Notes: a model not told the origin generated them from the letters alone. A DNA stretch of 64,000 nucleotides from Acidobacteriota bacterium (GCA_947467605.1 CANIII010000008.1:62001-126000); one strand, 5' to 3'; positions 35,001 to 46,468 are shown, counted from the first letter of the stretch. Program-made: numbers and translations.

Positions 35001-38000
35001 AGCTCCTGCGTGATGTCGCGCTCAGAACGTGGCACTACGTTTCGTCGCTCGTCGGCCCAGGCGACCACCATCTGCCGCCCGACAACATTCAACTAGTTCC
35101 ACAGGTCACCATCGCCCATCGCACGTCGCCGACCAACATCGGGATGTCGCTGCTCGCCACCCTCGCCGCGCACGACTTTGGCTTCATCACGACGGATGAA
35201 CTGCTGGAGCGCACAGACGCCACCGTGACCACCGTGGAGCGTCTCGAGCACCACAACGGCCATCTGCTCAACTGGTACGACACGCAGACGCTGACGCCGA
35301 TGTTTCCGCAATATGTATCGACGGTGGATAGCGGCAATTTCGCCGGCGCACTACTGACGCTGGCGTCTGCGCTGGGTGCCATGGGCGTCGATACGCCTCG
35401 GGCGGCGCTGTTGTCGTCACGCGCGGCGGCACTGCTCGACGCGATGGACTTCCGGTTTCTCTTTGACACCCAGCGTCAGCTCTTCACGATTGGCTATCGG
35501 CTGGCGGACGCCGAGAATCCAGGTCGAGCAGATGTTTCGTGCTACGACCTCCTCGCGTCCGAAGCGCGGCTGGCCAGTTTCATCGCGATCGCCAAGGGCG
35601 ATGTGCCGCAAACGCACTGGTTTCATCTGGGCCGCTCGGTGACCACTGTGCATGGCGCCCCTGTGCTCTTGTCGTGGAGCGCCACGATGTTCGAGTACTT
35701 GATGCCGAATCTGCTGATGCGCAGCTTCCCCGACACCCTGCTCGACGCGTCTTCGCGCATGGTGGTGCGTCGGCAGATGGACTATGCCCAGTCACGCGAC
35801 GTGCCGTGGGGCATCTCCGAATCGGCCTACAACGTGGTGGATCGTCACGAAACCTACCAGTACAAAGCATTTGGTGTGCCCGGTCTCGGACTGAAGCGCG
35901 GTCTGGGAGACGACCTGGTGGTGGCGCCGTACGCGACGGCATTGGCCACATCGATTGCGCCGGCAGAGAGCGCCGCCAATCTTCGTCGCCTCTCTGCGGC
36001 CGGACTCGCGGGCGACTACGGTCTCTTTGAATCCATCGACTACACCAAGCGCGAAGCCGACACCAACGACGGCGCCCCGCCAAGTGACGCGCTGACCGGC
36101 GTCATCATCCAGACCTACTTCGCGCACCACGCCGGGATGACGCTTGTGGCCCTGTCGAATGCCCTGAACGGCAACTGCATGGTCAATCGCTTCCACGCCG
36201 ATCCGCGCGTGCAGGCCACCGAGCTGCTGCTGCAGGAACGAGTGCCGCGGCACACGGCCACCATCGAGCCGCGACCCATCGATGAAATGCGCGTGATTGC
36301 GCCACTACCCGCGCTGCCCGTGCGCCGCTTCCGCTCGCCACACACCGAAGTGCCGCACGCGCAATTCCTCTCCAACGGCAACTTCGTCTCTGTCATCTCC
36401 AACGCCGGCGGCGGCAGCAGCTTCTGTCGCGGCCTGGCGGTCACGCGATCCCGCCACGACGCGACATGTGATCCTGGCAGCTCCTTTGTTTATCTGCGAG
36501 ATGTGCGCAGTGGCAGCGTCTGGTCGGCCACCTATCACCCGACCGCCACCGAGCCCGACGACTACGTTGTCGCCTTCAGCGCCGAGAAAGCCACCTTCCG
36601 TCGCCGTGATGACGATATCTCCACGCAGCTGGAGATCGTGGTGTCCACGGAAGACGACGTGGAGGTGCGGCGCGTGCGTGTGACCAATCAGGGTTCGCGG
36701 ATTCGCGAGATTGATGTCACCAGCTATGCAGAGATTGTGCTGGGTGCCGAGGCCGCCGATCTGGCACACCCGGCGTTCGGCAAGCTCTTCCTGCACACGG
36801 AGTACTTGCCTGACAGCCGGGCGCTCCTGTGTCAGCGGCGCCTGCGCCATGCCCATGAACAACCCACATGGGCCGTGCACGTCTTGAGCCTCGAGGGGCG
36901 TCCGCAGAGTCCCGTCGAGTGGGAAACGGACCGTGCGAAGTTTCTCGGCCGAGGTCGCGACACGCGCTCGCCGATAGCGCTTGATGGGCGTGCCCTCTCC
37001 GGTACCACGGGCAATGTGCTCGATCCGATCGTCAGTCTGCGTCAACGTATTCGTCTCGTACCGGGGGCCTCTGCGCGACTGTCGTTCGCGACAGGCATCG
37101 CGCATGACCGTGACACCGCCGAAGCGCTCGCGCGCAAGTACCACGATCCGAGCGCCGCATCGCGCGCGTTCTCCCTCGCGTTTACGCACGCGCAGAGTGG
37201 GCTGCGCCATCTTGAGATCACCAGCGACGAAGCGCTCCTGTTCGAGCGCTTGGCCTCGCGTGTGCTGTACGCCGACGGTTCGCTCCGCGCGGACCCGAGC
37301 GTGCTCGCCGCGAACACACTCGGCCAACCCGGCCTGTGGCCACACGGCATCTCCGGCGACTTGCCGATCCTCCTTGTTCGTGTGGTTGAAAACGACGACC
37401 TGTCGCTGGTGCGACAGGTGCTGCAGGCGCAGGAGTACTGGCGGCTGAAGGGGCTGGTCGCCGACGTCGTGATCCTGAACGAACAGCCCGTTGGCTACCT
37501 CGACGAGGTCCACGCGCAACTGACCGAGTTGCTCGATAACGGCCCATGGCGCACCGCCAAGCATCGTCCGGGCGGGGCGTATCTGCTGCGTGCTGACCGC
37601 GTGACACCCGCTGAGCGCATCGCGCTGCAGGCGGTCGCCAGCGCCGTGCTTGCTGGTGATCGCGGCGCACTCCGCGCACAACTGGACCGGCCGCACCCGA
37701 TATTGGCGCCCGAGTCGCCCAAGGTACATGCCCACAGCGACGTTCCGCCGCCGATTGATCCATTCGACAGCGAGGGACGCGGCGACGTGCCGGTTATGAC
37801 GCTCGAGAACGGCCGTGGCGGTTTCACCGACGGAGGAAAGGCGTACGCCATCGTGCTCAACGGCGCCGATGAAACACCGCTGCCCTGGGTCAACGTCATC
37901 GCGACGCCGCATTTTGGAACCGTCGTGACGTCATCAGGCGCTGCGCACACCTGGGCGCATAACAGCCGCGAGAATCGGCTGACGCCGTTCGAGAACGACC

Positions 38001-40222
38001 CGGTCACCGATCGCACCGCAGAAGCCATCTTCATTCGCGACGAGCAGACGGCAGAGGTCTGGTGCCCGACGCCGGGTCCCCTCCGGCGCGATGCCGGCGG
38101 CGGACCGATCGTGATCAAACACTCGGCGGGCGTGACTCGATTCACGCGTACGACTCGTGATATTCGCCACGAACTCAGCGTGTTTGTGGATGCTGCAGAC
38201 CCGGTGAAGTACTCGATGTTGACGCTCACGAACAACAGTGTCGCGCCACGGATGCTGAGCGTGTTCGCCTACAACGACTGGTCCCTCGGTCCGCCGCGCG
38301 ACGGTCAGCAACGTCACGTGAAGACATCGCGATGCGCCGAGACGGGTGCCGTGCTGGCCGAAACAGCCTACAGCGACGACTTCGCCAGCTATGCGGCGTT
38401 TACGCACACGAGCATGCCTGCGGAGTCTGCCACTGCCGATCGCCGGTCATTCATTGGCCGGAACGGCACTGTGTCGTCGCCGGCAGCGCTCGGCCGCCTC
38501 CGTCTGTCGAATCGATTCGGTGCCGGTCTCGATCCCTGTTCAGCCACACGCGTGGTGGTGACGATCGCACCAGGCCAGAGCGAGACGCTCGTGTTCCTGC
38601 TCGGCGAAGGCACCAGCGCGGACGACGCACGGCAATTGATCCACCGCCATGGCAGCGTTGATCAGGCGCGCGCGGCACTGCGCGATGTCGAAGCATTGTG
38701 GGACCACGCGCTCGGCGCCGTCGAAGTGCACACCCCTGATGACTCGTTCGATGTGCTCATGAACCGCTGGCTGTTGTATCAGAACATCAGCTGCCGCGTG
38801 TGGGCTCGCACCGGGTTCTTCCAGCCTGGCGGTGCCTTTGGCTTCCGCGATCAGCTGCAGGACGTGTTGTCACTGCTGTACACGAGACCAGACCTCGCAC
38901 GCGAACACCTGCTGCGTGCCGCCGGCCGGCAATTCGTCGAAGGCGATGTGCAGCACTGGTGGCACGAGCCGAGTGGCCGTGGCCTGCGCTCGCGCTGTTC
39001 AGACGACCTGCTGTGGCTGCCCTATGCCGTGGCGGAATACGTCCGCACGACCGGCGATGATGCGATCTTCAACGAGCGGATCGCGTTTCTGGAGGCGCCG
39101 CCGCTGGCGCCAGAGGCGTATGAATCCTACGGGCACCCAACCACGTCAGCCCAGACAGGCACGCTGCTCGAGCACTGCGTGCGCGCCATCGAGAAGGGCA
39201 TCACGAGCGGAGCGCACGGACTGCCTCTGTTTGGCGGTGGCGATTGGAATGACGGCATGAACCTCGTGGGCGCCGCCGGGCGTGGGGAGAGCACATGGCT
39301 CGGCTTCTTCCTGCATCACGTGCTGCGCACGTTCGCGCCCATTTGCCAGGCGCGCGGTGACGTGGATCGCGCAGATCGTTACCGTCGCGAAGTCCGCCGT
39401 CTCTCTGACGCACTCGCGCGTTCATGGGATGGCGAATGGTATCGACGCGGCTACTACGACGACGGCTCTCCACTGGGATCCGCGCAGAACGACGAGTGTC
39501 AGATCGACTCGATCTCGCAATCGTGGGCTGTGCTCACCGGCGCCGTGCCGGTGCGATTCGCCGAGCGCGCGATGGATGCGGTTCGTGCATCACTCGTCGT
39601 CCGCGCATCGCAGATGATCCTGCTACTCTCACCGCCCTTTGATCACTCCACGCAGCAGCCGGGCTACATCAAAGGCTATCCACCCGGTGTGCGCGAAAAC
39701 GGTGGGCAGTACACCCATGCGGCTGTGTGGTTTGTGATGGCGGTGGCCAAACTTGGTCGCGGTGATGAAGCCGTGGAGCTCTTTCACTCGCTCAATCCCG
39801 TGAATCACACGCGCACGCCAGCTGACATCGAACGTTACAAGATTGAACCGTACGTCATGGCCGGTGATGTCTACGCGCGCGCACCGCACGACGGTCGTGG
39901 CGGGTGGAGCTGGTATACCGGATCTGCCGGATGGATGTATCGCGCCGGCCTCGAGAGCATCCTCGGTCTCCAGCGCCGCGGTGACACGTTTGTCGTGGCA
40001 CCCTGCATTCCGTCCACGTGGCCAGAGTATCGGATCGTGTGGACGCACCGCAGTACACGCTACGAGATCACAGTGTTGAATCCAGAACGCCGATGTCGCG
40101 GGGTGGGCGCCGCCACGATGGACGGCGCACGCGTTGATCCGTCCGCATTGTTGCTGGTGGACGACGGCGCCACGCACGTCGTGACGATTGTGCTGGGCGA
40201 TCGGCCGGGCGAGGGCTGCTGA
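32006..40222 (+). CDS. ndvB: Cyclic beta-1,2-glucan synthase-like protein (GT84-GH94)
   Basis: A 2738-residue membrane enzyme similar in length and domain order to Brucella Cgs and rhizobial NdvB. After a helical region, membrane helices start near residue 395 ([18 protein letters not shown]). The GT84 domain has DSD at 622-624 and QHRW at 768-771, followed by more membrane helices to about 985. A glycoamylase-like domain (about 1000-1410; [20 protein letters not shown]) comes next. The GH94 phosphorylase-type module is C-terminal, with FRDQLQD near 2279-2285 and GGDWNDGMN. It likely makes cyclic or linear beta-1,2-glucan for the periplasm. The start is a GTG with no strong ribosome-binding site. 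Confidence 0.92.
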   Translation: MLSLFRRLWSSGPVLPDKPFRDELLSIERLEERALALAASFTVDPRRRARNIFPRFEDNARVLRESYRALAHDVRSGLFITPAAEWLLDNFHLMASEIRDVRENLPRNYYRQLPRLASRDYPGQARIYAMAVELLRHSDSRLTRQQLTVFVNSYQRVAPLTIGELWAWPSMLKLALIENLRRLADVITSARQQRIAADDHVSQMALTESEMALQLPAILEQAYVVQLLHRLREFGPRLSSVRAAIDAHLTAEHTTAEDAIRSEHQRQAATQASVSNAVNSLRLCSSLNWQDYFESVSLVEQVLQRDPAGAYGRMDFLSRDRQRQAVEELAVPTGEAQVRVALRAVESARQAAQVPPGAQPPIFDRATHVGYHLLDRGRPGLEADVAYQPSLRSRARRFVFAHPTPIYLGTIAALTAFLLSLTLAYARRAGVSLPATVTILLLLLIPAVDIAIALTQRFAASRLPPRRLSRLSFKAGVPDDARTMVVVPTFLTSVEGVSRLLEHIEVLALGNLDPRIHFALLSDFTDATTPQLPRDDEILAAARNGIDELNQRFGEGHADRFFLFHRERRWNAREQAWIGWERKRGKIEEFNRLLRGATDTSFTTVIGALHLLPHVKYCITLDSDTKLPRDAAKELIGIIAHPLNRPFFDPALGRVTEGYAVLQPRVSVTMASAAGSLFARTYAGHTGVDPYTTAVSDLYQDLFSEGIYTGKGLYDVDAFVAALDDRVPENALLSHDLFEGLYARTALVTDVEVVDDYPASVLTHARRQHRWVRGDWQIVWWLFPWVPTRTGVERNTLPLIARWKIFDNLRRSLMAPVTIAALLFSWIMLPGHPAVWTAMALAPIAQPLLPWLLETLRGPAPRETWRAFAPSAAEEFNTAVARASLQLTFLATQAADMLHAIVVTVTRLIFTHRRLLEWETAAASAGRMGAPRVLTFVKLMAASPAIATSTVLLLWLTHPPAIRAAWPVLLAWAAAPFIAFVLSRPVATRTTELVDADRELLRDVALRTWHYVSSLVGPGDHHLPPDNIQLVPQVTIAHRTSPTNIGMSLLATLAAHDFGFITTDELLERTDATVTTVERLEHHNGHLLNWYDTQTLTPMFPQYVSTVDSGNFAGALLTLASALGAMGVDTPRAALLSSRAAALLDAMDFRFLFDTQRQLFTIGYRLADAENPGRADVSCYDLLASEARLASFIAIAKGDVPQTHWFHLGRSVTTVHGAPVLLSWSATMFEYLMPNLLMRSFPDTLLDASSRMVVRRQMDYAQSRDVPWGISESAYNVVDRHETYQYKAFGVPGLGLKRGLGDDLVVAPYATALATSIAPAESAANLRRLSAAGLAGDYGLFESIDYTKREADTNDGAPPSDALTGVIIQTYFAHHAGMTLVALSNALNGNCMVNRFHADPRVQATELLLQERVPRHTATIEPRPIDEMRVIAPLPALPVRRFRSPHTEVPHAQFLSNGNFVSVISNAGGGSSFCRGLAVTRSRHDATCDPGSSFVYLRDVRSGSVWSATYHPTATEPDDYVVAFSAEKATFRRRDDDISTQLEIVVSTEDDVEVRRVRVTNQGSRIREIDVTSYAEIVLGAEAADLAHPAFGKLFLHTEYLPDSRALLCQRRLRHAHEQPTWAVHVLSLEGRPQSPVEWETDRAKFLGRGRDTRSPIALDGRALSGTTGNVLDPIVSLRQRIRLVPGASARLSFATGIAHDRDTAEALARKYHDPSAASRAFSLAFTHAQSGLRHLEITSDEALLFERLASRVLYADGSLRADPSVLAANTLGQPGLWPHGISGDLPILLVRVVENDDLSLVRQVLQAQEYWRLKGLVADVVILNEQPVGYLDEVHAQLTELLDNGPWRTAKHRPGGAYLLRADRVTPAERIALQAVASAVLAGDRGALRAQLDRPHPILAPESPKVHAHSDVPPPIDPFDSEGRGDVPVMTLENGRGGFTDGGKAYAIVLNGADETPLPWVNVIATPHFGTVVTSSGAAHTWAHNSRENRLTPFENDPVTDRTAEAIFIRDEQTAEVWCPTPGPLRRDAGGGPIVIKHSAGVTRFTRTTRDIRHELSVFVDAADPVKYSMLTLTNNSVAPRMLSVFAYNDWSLGPPRDGQQRHVKTSRCAETGAVLAETAYSDDFASYAAFTHTSMPAESATADRRSFIGRNGTVSSPAALGRLRLSNRFGAGLDPCSATRVVVTIAPGQSETLVFLLGEGTSADDARQLIHRHGSVDQARAALRDVEALWDHALGAVEVHTPDDSFDVLMNRWLLYQNISCRVWARTGFFQPGGAFGFRDQLQDVLSLLYTRPDLAREHLLRAAGRQFVEGDVQHWWHEPSGRGLRSRCSDDLLWLPYAVAEYVRTTGDDAIFNERIAFLEAPPLAPEAYESYGHPTTSAQTGTLLEHCVRAIEKGITSGAHGLPLFGGGDWNDGMNLVGAAGRGESTWLGFFLHHVLRTFAPICQARGDVDRADRYRREVRRLSDALARSWDGEWYRRGYYDDGSPLGSAQNDECQIDSISQSWAVLTGAVPVRFAERAMDAVRASLVVRASQMILLLSPPFDHSTQQPGYIKGYPPGVRENGGQYTHAAVWFVMAVAKLGRGDEAVELFHSLNPVNHTRTPADIERYKIEPYVMAGDVYARAPHDGRGGWSWYTGSAGWMYRAGLESILGLQRRGDTFVVAPCIPSTWPEYRIVWTHRSTRYEITVLNPERRCRGVGAATMDGARVDPSALLLVDDGATHVVTIVLGDRPGEGC

Positions 40223-40225
40223 TGG

Positions 40226-40417
40226 TTAGGTCGGTTCGACCGAGATGATGTGCCCGGGAGTTTTGGCGACATTGTCCTTGCGGCAATGTGGGCAATCAAA
40301 GTGACTGAAGATCGGATAGCCGGCCACACCGGCGATGCCCTCGCACTTCAGCACCACCGCCGCACCACAACTCGCGCAGGGGACGGTCACGGGAACCAAT
40401 TGAGCCAGCTCAGTCAC
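40226..40417 (-). CDS. Small zinc-ribbon protein
   Basis: A 63-residue protein with two CxxC pairs (PCASCGAA and DCPHCRKD) about 20 residues apart, forming one likely zinc ribbon. The GTG at 40417 is preferred because the longer ATG start at 40513 would run into ctaA. Function is unknown. It is convergent with the glucan synthase gene, with a 3-bp gap, and divergent from ctaA. Confidence 0.6.
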   Translation of the reverse strand: MTELAQLVPVTVPCASCGAAVVLKCEGIAGVAGYPIFSHFDCPHCRKDNVAKTPGHIISVEPT

Positions 40418-40463
40418 ACAGCCATTAGACCTGATTTCGAGCCCATCTTGTAAGCTTGAACTC

Positions 40464-41387
40464 GTGTTCCGATCTGCACGCGCGTTCGAACGGCTGGCGT
40501 GGGCCGTGCTCATTTACGGCATCTTTGTCATCATCTGGGGCGCCGTGGTCCGCGCCACCGGCTCAGGCGCAGGCTGTGGCGCGCATTGGCCGCTATGTAA
40601 CGGCGATGTCGTTCCGCTCGCGCCGCGGCTCGCCACCATCATCGAGTTTGTTCACCGCTCCACGAGCGGCATCATCCTGATGATGACCGCGCTCCTCGTG
40701 TGGTCGGCGTTCCGCAGCTTTCCCTCGGGCCATGCCGCGCGCCGCGCGTCCGTGTGGTCGATGATCTTCGTGTTGATCGAAGCCGCGGTTGGCGCGGGCA
40801 TCGTCTTGCTGCGCCTCGTCGAAAACGACACATCCGCGCTGCGTGCCGGCTACATCGCCGTGCACTTGATGAATACGCTGTTGCTGGTCGGTGTCTACAC
40901 GTGGGCGGTGTTTGCATCGCGGCCACGACCCGTGACGTGGTCGCCGGCCGCTGCCGCCACGCGAGAGTCCTGGATCCGTATCGGGCTCTTCGGGATGTTG
41001 ATCGTCAGCGCACTCGGTGCCGTCGTCGCACTTGGCGACACGTTGTTTCCGCAGACGTCACTGGCCGCGGGATTCGCCGCGGACTTCGACCAGACGTCGC
41101 ACTTTCTGGTGCGGCTGCGGATGTGGCACCCGCTGTTGGCTGTGGGGCTGAGTTTCTATTTGATGACGCTGATCACGCAGACCGAATCGCTCGACGAGCC
41201 AGCGATTCGGAAACCGGCGCGCCTGGCCCTGTGGCTGATCCTGGGCCAGGTCGCGCTCGGCATCGTGAACATCCTTGCACTCGCGCCGTTGCCGCTGCAG
41301 ATGGCGCACTTGTTCGTGTCCAACATCCTCTGGGTGTCGCTCGTGTGGATGTGGTTGCTCGTCCGTTCCGCTGCTACCAGATCCTGA
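40464..41387 (+). CDS. ctaA: Heme A synthase (CtaA/COX15)
   Basis: A 307-residue polytopic membrane protein that oxidises heme O to heme A for cytochrome oxidase. It begins FERLAWAVLIYGIFVIIWGA and has GAGCGAHWPLCNG with the redox Cys pair. Heme-ligand histidines lie in EFVHRSTSG, AVHLMN, RMWHPLL and MAHLF. About eight membrane helices are visible. The GTG at 40464 is the only good start. The 3' end overlaps the convergent M13 peptidase gene by 14 bp. Confidence 0.93.
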   Translation: MFRSARAFERLAWAVLIYGIFVIIWGAVVRATGSGAGCGAHWPLCNGDVVPLAPRLATIIEFVHRSTSGIILMMTALLVWSAFRSFPSGHAARRASVWSMIFVLIEAAVGAGIVLLRLVENDTSALRAGYIAVHLMNTLLLVGVYTWAVFASRPRPVTWSPAAAATRESWIRIGLFGMLIVSALGAVVALGDTLFPQTSLAAGFAADFDQTSHFLVRLRMWHPLLAVGLSFYLMTLITQTESLDEPAIRKPARLALWLILGQVALGIVNILALAPLPLQMAHLFVSNILWVSLVWMWLLVRSAATRS

Positions 41388-43422
41388 CGCGTTCTTCCGG
41401 CTTCCGGAACATCTTGTCGCCTGGTTTCACGTTGAAGGCCTCATAGAACGCGTCAATGTTCGTGAGCGGATTGCTGCCGCGGTACATGCTCGGCGCATGT
41501 TCGTTTGACGTCACGATCACGCGCAGAAACTCTTCACGATCCTTCTCGCGCCAGGCCTGCGTCCAGCCGATGAACACGCGCTGTTCGCCGGTCAGCCCAT
41601 CCAGGGTCGTTGAGGGCTTGCCAGCGAGCGAGAGCTTGTACGCCTTGTAGGCGATTGACAGCCCGCCCAGATCGCCAATGTTCTCGCCCAGCGTGAGTTC
41701 GCCGTTCACATGAAGGCCGGGGAGTGGTTCAAAGGCATTGAACTGCCCGATGAGCATCTTGGCGCGCTTCGAAAATTCCGTGTCGTCGGCCTTGGTCCAC
41801 CAATCGCGCAACTTGCCGTCGCCGTCGTAGTGCCGACCCTGGTCATCGAAGCCGTGGCCGATCTCGTGACCAATCACCGCGCCAATTCCACCGTAGTTCA
41901 CCGCGTCATCGGCCTTGAAGTTGAAGAACGGCGGCTGGAGGATCGCGGCGGGAAAGACGATCTCGTTCTGCACGGGGTTGTAGTAGGCGTTCACTTCCTG
42001 CGGCGTCATCAGCCACAGGCCGCGGTCGACCGGTTTGCCGAGTTTCGCTGTCTGAAAGTCACTCTCGAATCGATTGGCGCGCTCGGCGTTGCCGACCAGA
42101 TCGCCGGCTTTGATCTCGAGCCCGGCGTAGCTGCGGAACTTGTCGGGGTAGCCAATCTTGGTCGAGAACTTCGCCAGTTTCGCGAGCGCTTCTTTCTTGG
42201 TCTCCGGCGTCATCCAGTCGAGTGACGTGATCGACTGCTTGTAGGCCTCGAGCAGGTTCGCAATCATCTTCTCCATCCGGGCTTTCGCTTCAGGTGGGAA
42301 GTATTTGTCGACGTAGAGCTTGCCGACTGCTTCGCCCAGCGAGCCGTTGACGAGCGTGACGCCGCGCTTCCACCGCGGGCGCTGCGCCTGCTGGCCGTTC
42401 AGCGTCTTGGCAAAGAACTCGAAGTTGGCATCCACGAACGCTTTGCTCAGCAACCGGCCTTCGCCAATCACCACCTGTGCATTGAGCCAGGCCTTCAGTG
42501 TGTCGACCGGCGTCTTCGCCGCCAGCGCGCTGAAGCCTTTGAAGAATGATGGCTGCGACACGACGGCATCCGCCGCCTTGTCGAGGCCCTGGACCCTTAT
42601 CCAGGTCGCCCAGTCAAAGCCGGGATACTCGGCGTTGAACTTCGCGACGGCAAGTTTGTTGTAGGTCTTGAGCGCATCGCGGCTCTGTGCGGGCGTCCAC
42701 TGCACGCGCGCGATCTCGGTCTCGAACGCCAGAATGGCCTTCGCGTCAGCGGCGGCCTTCGGCTGACCGATCAGGCCGAGCACGTTCGTGAGGTACTCGA
42801 CGTACTTGGCGCGAATCTCCACATACTTCGCGTCTTTGCTCAGGTAGTACTCGCGCTCCGGTAGCGAGGTGCCGGCCTGAATGAACGTCACGATGTTGGC
42901 CGACGGATCCTTGGCATCCGGCTCGATGTATTCGTTGGCCGGGCTGCCGACGCCAATCGCGGAGAGCTCGCCGGACACGCGCGCGAAATCTGCGACGGTC
43001 TTGATGGCCGCAATCTGATCGAGATGCCCTTTGATCGGCGTCATGCCGAGCGACTCGGCCTTCGCCTCGTCCATGAAGCTCGCGAACAGATCGCCCACTT
43101 GCTGTGACACGGAACCCGCAGCGTGTGTCGGCTCTTTGGCAGCAACTTCGATCAGGTCGTGGATGTTCTTCTCCGCGCCGTCAGCAAGTTCCGTAAACGC
43201 GCCATAGGCCGACTTCTCCGCAGGGATCTCGGTCTTGGTCAACCACACGCCATTGACGTGCTTGTACGCGTCGTCTTCGATGCGCACGGTCTTGTCCATG
43301 TTGGCGGCGTCAATGCCGGAGCCCAGCGGCGCGGGCGGGGGTGTTGGCAGCGTGGACTGACCGCACGCCGCGAATGTGGCGGCACACACAACTGCGCAGG
43401 AGAGCAATACGACCTTCTTCAT
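41374..43422 (-). CDS. M13-family zinc metallopeptidase, lipoprotein
   Basis: A 682-residue neprilysin/PepO-like peptidase. The signal peptide ends TFAACG, a lipobox, so the protein is probably anchored to a membrane outside the cytoplasm. The zinc site is HEIGHGFDDQGRHYDG near residue 512, with the third ligand Glu in GENIGDLGG near 575. The substrate motif NAYYNPVQNEIVFPA and the invariant C-terminal RVRIW are present. Such peptidases cut short peptides. Full length for the family. Confidence 0.95.
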   Translation of the reverse strand: MKKVVLLSCAVVCAATFAACGQSTLPTPPPAPLGSGIDAANMDKTVRIEDDAYKHVNGVWLTKTEIPAEKSAYGAFTELADGAEKNIHDLIEVAAKEPTHAAGSVSQQVGDLFASFMDEAKAESLGMTPIKGHLDQIAAIKTVADFARVSGELSAIGVGSPANEYIEPDAKDPSANIVTFIQAGTSLPEREYYLSKDAKYVEIRAKYVEYLTNVLGLIGQPKAAADAKAILAFETEIARVQWTPAQSRDALKTYNKLAVAKFNAEYPGFDWATWIRVQGLDKAADAVVSQPSFFKGFSALAAKTPVDTLKAWLNAQVVIGEGRLLSKAFVDANFEFFAKTLNGQQAQRPRWKRGVTLVNGSLGEAVGKLYVDKYFPPEAKARMEKMIANLLEAYKQSITSLDWMTPETKKEALAKLAKFSTKIGYPDKFRSYAGLEIKAGDLVGNAERANRFESDFQTAKLGKPVDRGLWLMTPQEVNAYYNPVQNEIVFPAAILQPPFFNFKADDAVNYGGIGAVIGHEIGHGFDDQGRHYDGDGKLRDWWTKADDTEFSKRAKMLIGQFNAFEPLPGLHVNGELTLGENIGDLGGLSIAYKAYKLSLAGKPSTTLDGLTGEQRVFIGWTQAWREKDREEFLRVIVTSNEHAPSMYRGSNPLTNIDAFYEAFNVKPGDKMFRKPEERVRIW

Positions 43423-43434
43423 CGGGACCCTTCC

Positions 43435-44760
43435 TTATTCAGGTTGTGCAGGATGAGATATCACGGATACACGTGCTTCGCGCACCCCTCGCCCTGCGAG
43501 CGCGATCACTTCAAACCGAACCAGTCCGAATTCGACCACGTCGCCGACGACCGGTGGACGGCCGAGATGTGCGAGCACCAGTCCGCTCACACTCTCTACG
43601 TCGTCGTGCTCGAGGTCGAGGTCGAAACGCTGACCCACTTCGTCGAGCCGTGCGGTCCCGGCGACGCGCCACACGCCAGGTGTCTCCAGCACGAATGACG
43701 GAATGTCACTTGCGTCTTCACTGATCTCGCCGACGACTTCCTCCGACAGATCTTCGATGCTGATGGTGCCGGCTGTGCCGCCGTGCTCGTCGATGACCAC
43801 CGCGAGATGCGCATTCGCGCGCTGCATCACCGCCAACACGTCGTCCAGCGCCGCGGTCTCTGGCACGACCGGAATGGCGCGCACGTCGGCGCCGCTGATG
43901 GTCTCGTTCATGATGATGCGCCGGAGCAGATCCTTGACGTGCAACATACCCACGATGTGGTCGAGGTCACCGGCGTAGATCGGATAGCGCGAGTGCAGTC
44001 GCGAGAGCAGGATGGCTCGCACATCGGCCGGAGTCGCCCCGACGGGAATGCCGACGACGCGGACGCGCGGCACCATGACCTGACTCGCGGTGAGATCGCC
44101 AAACTCGAACAACTCCTGCAGCAGTCGTCCAGACTCTTCGCGCAGCGCGCCGCCTTCTTCACTTTCCTCGACGATCAATCGCAGCTCTTCCGGCGTGTGC
44201 AGTTGTTCGTCCGTGTGGGCGCTGCGGCGGACGCCGATCACGCGGAGACACGCGTCGGCGATCGTGTTGAACGCCAACACAAACGGGTACATCACCATCC
44301 ACGATAGGCGCATCGGCCAATACAGCCATCGCGCTGCGCGTTCGGTGTGTTGCAGCGCGAGCGATTTGGGCAGCATCTCGCCAATCACGATGTGCCCGCA
44401 GGTGAGGACGATGACGGCGAGGACGCTCGCCACCGAGTGCGCAGTGATGAAGCGGTATTCGCCCGTGATGCCGACTTGCGTCAGGCGCGGCACCAGCCAA
44501 TCGGCCAGCCCGTGTTCGCCGAACATGCCGAGGCCGAGGCTCGCGACCGTAATGCCGATCTGCGCGGTAGCGATGTAGCGATCCTGCTCTTGCGATGAGT
44601 CCATCAGGCGCGTGAGTCGCTGCGACATGCGGTCGCCCTGACCCGCACGATGTTCGATGGCGGCTTTGGGCGCGCCGACGAGCGCGAACTCCGCACCAAC
44701 GTAGAGTGCGTTGATCACGAGGAAGACGCCGATCGTCAGCAGGATGATGGCGAGCGTCAT
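43435..44760 (-). CDS. CNNM/CBS-domain membrane protein (HlyC/CorC family) with C-terminal CorC domain
   Basis: A 441-residue protein. The N-terminal CNNM (DUF21) membrane domain spans about residues 1-180 (GQTIVIGEMLPK-like segment CGHIVIGEMLPKSLALQ). Two CBS domains follow (about 205-330) and a CorC_HlyC transporter-associated domain ends the protein (VAGTARLDEVGQRFDLDLEH). Members are linked to magnesium or cobalt efflux. Its ATG overlaps the stop of the upstream paralogue by 4 bp. Confidence 0.9.
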   Translation of the reverse strand: MTLAIILLTIGVFLVINALYVGAEFALVGAPKAAIEHRAGQGDRMSQRLTRLMDSSQEQDRYIATAQIGITVASLGLGMFGEHGLADWLVPRLTQVGITGEYRFITAHSVASVLAVIVLTCGHIVIGEMLPKSLALQHTERAARWLYWPMRLSWMVMYPFVLAFNTIADACLRVIGVRRSAHTDEQLHTPEELRLIVEESEEGGALREESGRLLQELFEFGDLTASQVMVPRVRVVGIPVGATPADVRAILLSRLHSRYPIYAGDLDHIVGMLHVKDLLRRIIMNETISGADVRAIPVVPETAALDDVLAVMQRANAHLAVVIDEHGGTAGTISIEDLSEEVVGEISEDASDIPSFVLETPGVWRVAGTARLDEVGQRFDLDLEHDDVESVSGLVLAHLGRPPVVGDVVEFGLVRFEVIALAGRGVREARVSVISHPAQPE

Positions 44761-45836
44761 CGTGCCTCCTTGGATGTCGCCGATGTCGCCATGCTGCTGA
44801 TGCTGCTCGGCGCGCTTTGGCCAAGGAGTTCGCGCAGCACATCGTGAATCGTCACGAGCCCCACGACGCGCGCGTCGCTGTTGACGACGAGCGCGAGGTG
44901 CGCGCGCTTGCTGCGAAATTCACTGATGATCCGATCGGCTGGCAGGTCAACAGGGATGCGTGGCACGGGGCGCGCGAGTCGCGCGAGGGCGATCGGGCCG
45001 TCGCTGACGAAGCGCTGCACGAGATCTTTCACGCGAATCGCACCGAGGATGTTGTCGGGTGACCCCTGGTAGACCGGCAGGCGACTGAACGGGCTCGCGG
45101 CCACGACGCGTACCACATCGCCCCACGGCGTGTCGGCGTTGAGCATTGAGAGTCGCGCGTGGGGCACCATCAGATCGCCGGCCGTGCGGCGGCTGAGCTG
45201 TAGAGCTTTCTGGAGCCGCTGTTGTTCATCGGCTTCGAGCAGGCCGCCGTCGCGGCTTTCGGTGATGAGCAACGCGATTTCCTGCGGCGAATGGAGATGG
45301 CGGTGTGTGGTCGGGCCGCCGCCGAAGATGCGCAGGAGGAGTGACGCCATGCCGTTCAGCATCGTGATGAACGGGCGATACGCGCGCAGCGACCACTGCA
45401 TGGGCAGCACGGTGGCCAGCGCGACCTGGGTGGGGAACTGCAGGGCGAGCGATTTTGGAATGAGCTCGCCGAGCACCACCTGAATGGCGGTCAGTGCCAG
45501 GAGCACCGAGATGATGGCGGCCGAGTGCGCCCGTTCGGGTGTCAGTTCGAGTGTGCGCTCGGCCCACGGCGCGAGGGCCACGGCGGCCGTGGCCTGCGCG
45601 TAGGCGCCGAGGATGAGGCTGGAGAGCGTGATGCCGATCTGCGAAGCTGCGACGTAGCGGTCGAGCTGGACCGCGTCCTCGACGAAGGGGAGGAGGCGGG
45701 AGGCCAAAGGGTGGCCATCTTCGCTCAGTCGCCGCACGCGGCTGCGCCGGACGCCCACGGCACCGAACTCAGCGGCGACGTAGAACGCGTTGGCGAGGAG
45801 CAGGAGGCTGACGATCAGCCAGACGGACGGGGACAC
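44757..45836 (-). CDS. CNNM/CBS-domain membrane protein without CorC domain
   Basis: A 359-residue paralogue of the downstream gene. It has the CNNM membrane domain (ALTAIQVVLGELIPKSLALQ) and a CBS pair ending VVGLVTIHDVLRELLGQS. The CorC_HlyC domain is missing and a Ser-rich tail ends the protein. The two are translationally coupled (ATGA), suggesting a hetero-oligomeric divalent-cation transporter; that partnership is inference. Confidence 0.88.
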   Translation of the reverse strand: MSPSVWLIVSLLLLANAFYVAAEFGAVGVRRSRVRRLSEDGHPLASRLLPFVEDAVQLDRYVAASQIGITLSSLILGAYAQATAAVALAPWAERTLELTPERAHSAAIISVLLALTAIQVVLGELIPKSLALQFPTQVALATVLPMQWSLRAYRPFITMLNGMASLLLRIFGGGPTTHRHLHSPQEIALLITESRDGGLLEADEQQRLQKALQLSRRTAGDLMVPHARLSMLNADTPWGDVVRVVAASPFSRLPVYQGSPDNILGAIRVKDLVQRFVSDGPIALARLARPVPRIPVDLPADRIISEFRSKRAHLALVVNSDARVVGLVTIHDVLRELLGQSAPSSISSMATSATSKEAR

Positions 45837-45946
45837 CGGTTACAGCGTAAGGCAAAACCCTAAACTGGGATACCCAAACGGGTCTTGCCGTCTACAAGAA
45901 GGGGACTCTAAAGGGGACCGTTCTCACAGGAATATCGCCCGGGCCA

Positions 45947-46180
45947 GTGGAGATCGAAGGCCGCGAAGTGAGCTTCACGACCATTGACCCCAATCAACCT
46001 GAATCGAATTACGATCCCAAGCAGGTCGCAGCCGACTACCGGGCCGCCCTATGGAAGACCTTGCTACGCCACCGTGCCTCGGCACTAACTTCGATGCTCG
46101 GAGCATGGCTCTTACCGTTGATTGCTCTTTACGCACTTGGGTGGAGCGTCGGCTGGATCCGGCGCGGATTCGCTCGTTGA
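45947..46180 (+). CDS. Small membrane protein, unknown function
   Basis: A 77-residue frame starting at GTG. A polar N-terminus (EIEGREVSFTTIDPNQPESN) precedes one membrane helix (LTSMLGAWLLPLIALYALGW) and the ending GWIRRGFAR, a pattern common in small bacterial inner-membrane proteins. The frame stays open upstream to 45851 with no start codon and sensible residues (LAVYKKGTLKGTVLTGISPG). The gene may be a truncated remnant of a longer one. The next gene's GTG directly follows the stop. Confidence 0.5.
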   Translation: MEIEGREVSFTTIDPNQPESNYDPKQVAADYRAALWKTLLRHRASALTSMLGAWLLPLIALYALGWSVGWIRRGFAR

Positions 46181-46468
46181 GTGGAGCGCGTGGCTGACGA
46201 CTTCACGGTGCAGGTGATCAACAAGTTCGTCGCTCTCACCGGGCGGATGGCAGCCGCGCCGGAGGACTACAAGCAAGCGATGGAATGGGAAGCGACCGGG
46301 ATGCCGGTGGTGATTGTCCTGAAGACGCTGGAGACGTGGACCGACAAGAACAAGACGCAGCCGTGGCTGCGAGATGCCCCGCTCGAGTGGGTGAAACCGT
46401 GGGTCCTAGAAGCGTTTTATAACTGGCGCCGAGCGATCGGGCCGCAATACGAGAAGCGGTTGATGTGA
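46181..46468 (+). CDS. Hypothetical helical protein
   Basis: A 95-residue, mainly helical soluble protein (INKFVALTGRMAAAPEDYKQ, AMEWEATGMPVVIVLKTLET). I do not recognise the family with certainty. The GTG start abuts the preceding stop codon, and the stop overlaps the ATG of the following zinc-ribbon gene (TGATG), so the three are coupled. Confidence 0.5.
   Translation: MERVADDFTVQVINKFVALTGRMAAAPEDYKQAMEWEATGMPVVIVLKTLETWTDKNKTQPWLRDAPLEWVKPWVLEAFYNWRRAIGPQYEKRLM

Noticed and set aside
36305-37912. Long antisense open frame (535 codons) inside the glucan synthase gene
   Set aside because: It mirrors a GC-rich real gene, has no recognisable domain and is a codon-bias shadow.
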